A stretch of 64,000 nt of DNA from the NCBI GenBank assembly GCA_963816065.1, contig CAWFJG010000030.1:248001-312000 (forward strand), read 5' to 3'. The notes under the pieces were generated by a model. That model was not told the origin of the DNA. It saw only the letters and a list, made by a program, of their open reading frames with translations, and did no database searches. Source of the DNA: Roseiarcus sp963816065. GTDB lineage: Bacteria > Pseudomonadota > Alphaproteobacteria > Rhizobiales > Beijerinckiaceae. The position numbers were made by a program, and so were the translations under genes. This document shows positions 63,131-64,000 of the stretch, piece after piece. Positions within the stretch are counted from its first letter, which is position 1; each line of letters starts with the position of its first letter.

Positions 63131-63631
63131 CTAGGCGGAATAAGTCTTTTGTCCCTTGACGTCCCAACCCTTCTTGTTGACGGCGTCGAGCGTGCCGTCC
63201 GCCTTCTGCGGCTTATAGGCGACTTCCATCTTGGAGAAGTTGAGCGTCGCGCTCTCGGTGGGAAGGCCGCCACCGTCGGCGCCGGCATGGCTGAACGAGG
63301 TGATGAACACCTCCTCCATCGTGATCGTCAGGTATTCTTGCGGGTTTTCGCCAGCCTTCCGAATGTGAAGGATAGCCTTCTCGTGGTGCGCGCCGTTTAC
63401 GCAGTTGATGAAGAAGTTCGGCGACGACTTGTCGGCGTACTTCGTAACGCTCAGGTCCGAGAACGACGCCTTGCTGGCGCCGGAGCCGGTACCCACCGCC
63501 CCGGTGCCGGAGTTTGATACGCCGAACGAGAACGACGTGACCTGGATCTTGTCCTTGTACTTGTCGTCCGGCGACTCGCCATCAAACTTGTTTTTGCCCG
63601 AGAATTCGAGAAACATATCGCCGCTTGCCAT
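63131..63631 (-). CDS. hcp: Type VI secretion tube protein Hcp (TssD)
   Basis: A 166-residue Hcp that polymerises into the inner tube. It shows SGDMFLEFSGKNKFDGESPD, IQVTSFSFGVSNSGTG, KYADKSSPNFFINCVNGAHH, the AILHIRKAGENPQEYLTITM block, EVFITSFSHAGADGG and a final KPQKADGTLDAVNKKGWDVK. The ATG at 63631 follows AAAGGAGAT, the strongest ribosome site of the cluster, as expected for the most abundant component. TTG 63637 is in frame but closer to the site. Confidence 0.95.
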   Translation of the reverse strand: MASGDMFLEFSGKNKFDGESPDDKYKDKIQVTSFSFGVSNSGTGAVGTGSGASKASFSDLSVTKYADKSSPNFFINCVNGAHHEKAILHIRKAGENPQEYLTITMEEVFITSFSHAGADGGGLPTESATLNFSKMEVAYKPQKADGTLDAVNKKGWDVKGQKTYSA

Positions 63632-63756
63632 GATCAATATCTCCTTTCATGCTTCCCTACTTACGGAGACGCCGCAAAAGACTTCGACGCCCCCGCCCCA
63701 AACGCTCATTCCGACCAACTCGGGTGCAAATTCCGGCCGAAGCCGCGCCCGCGCCG

Positions 63757-64000
63757 TCACTTCTCGAGCGGCAACCGGGAGACGAGGCTCATGCCGATGT
63801 CCATGCCCTCGAGCTGGAAATGCGGACGCAGGTAGAAATTCGCCGAGTAATAGCCCGGATTCTGCTCGTCCGCGACGACCGTGACCTTGGCCGCCGCGAG
63901 CGGCAGCTTGGCCTTGACCTCCTCGCTGGAGTGCTCGGGATCGCCGTCGACGTAGAGCGTGATCCACTCGTTCAGCCACGTTTCGAGCTGCGCCTTTTCC
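63757..64000 (-). CDS. tssC: Type VI secretion sheath protein TssC, C-terminal end
   Basis: The last 80 residues of the large sheath subunit: LETWLNEWITLYVDGDPEHS, KAKLPLAAAKVTVVADEQNP, GYYSANFYLRPHFQLEGMDI and a closing MSLVSRLPLEK. The RPHFQLEG segment near the end is the family hallmark. The start is beyond the window. It is transcribed towards hcp, 125 bp away. Confidence 0.94.
   Translation of the reverse strand, partial: EKAQLETWLNEWITLYVDGDPEHSSEEVKAKLPLAAAKVTVVADEQNPGYYSANFYLRPHFQLEGMDIGMSLVSRLPLEK

Noticed and set aside
1..64000. tRNA or rRNA genes
   Set aside because: No cloverleaf-like segment with a TTCGA-type arm or rRNA sequence was recognised on reading. A covariance search was not possible, so this is an absence of evidence only.

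Overview
The window is high-GC DNA, densely packed with genes on both strands. LeuC, the imuA-imuB-dnaE2 mutagenesis cassette with GAAC-N7-GAAC type LexA sites, a sdhCDAB operon and many short-chain dehydrogenases point to an alphaproteobacterium, probably in the Hyphomicrobiales (inference from gene content; no search was run). The left edge cuts leuC and the right edge cuts tssC.

Region 1 (1-16 kb) is mixed chromosomal content. It holds the leuC 3' end, an ArsR-like repressor divergent from an SDR with a clear operator, then the main accessory system: a diversity-generating retroelement (DGR) at about 3.1-7.0 kb. The DGR has a pentapeptide/formylglycine-generating-enzyme-fold target protein with a 3' variable repeat (VR, 5112-5238), an Avd-like accessory protein, a DGR-type reverse transcriptase and a template repeat (TR, 6847-6973). 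VR and TR differ at 8 of 127 positions. Six of these are TR adenines inside the core, where no other base differs. Then come arfB, thiM, a metallo-beta-lactamase-fold hydrolase, small proteins, a BNR-repeat/MoaD pair, two tandem epimerase-like SDRs divergent from an MmyB-type regulator, and a DUF900 lipoprotein.

Region 2 (16-25 kb) has an IS4-type insertion sequence with a 9-bp target duplication, then the SOS mutasome genes imuA, imuB and dnaE2. These carry four palindromic repeat elements inside their reading frames.

Region 3 (25-39 kb) has degraded alcohol dehydrogenase and CDF transporter fragments, a DUF4142 protein, a very large multi-PAS/GAF/GGDEF/EAL protein with five 396-bp tandem PAS repeats, a GntR-uxaA-HAD unit, a PfkB kinase and sdhCDAB. 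From about 31 to 39 kb the genes carry many single-base indels although the protein sequence is otherwise conserved. This looks like poor base calling or assembly rather than true decay, and it also affects the DGR reverse transcriptase.

Region 4 (40-46 kb) is a polyol catabolic operon: AraC regulator, sugar ABC transporter (binding protein, ATPase, permease), a ribitol 2-dehydrogenase-like SDR and a second SDR.

Region 5 (46-64 kb) is a type VI secretion locus in two pieces: tssA on the + strand, and tssC-hcp-tssE-tssF-tssG-clpV plus two accessory genes on the - strand. A complete branched-chain amino-acid type ABC operon (livJHMGF) and pta lie between them. Two copies of an 11-bp-phased direct repeat array occur at 7.6 and 52.75 kb.
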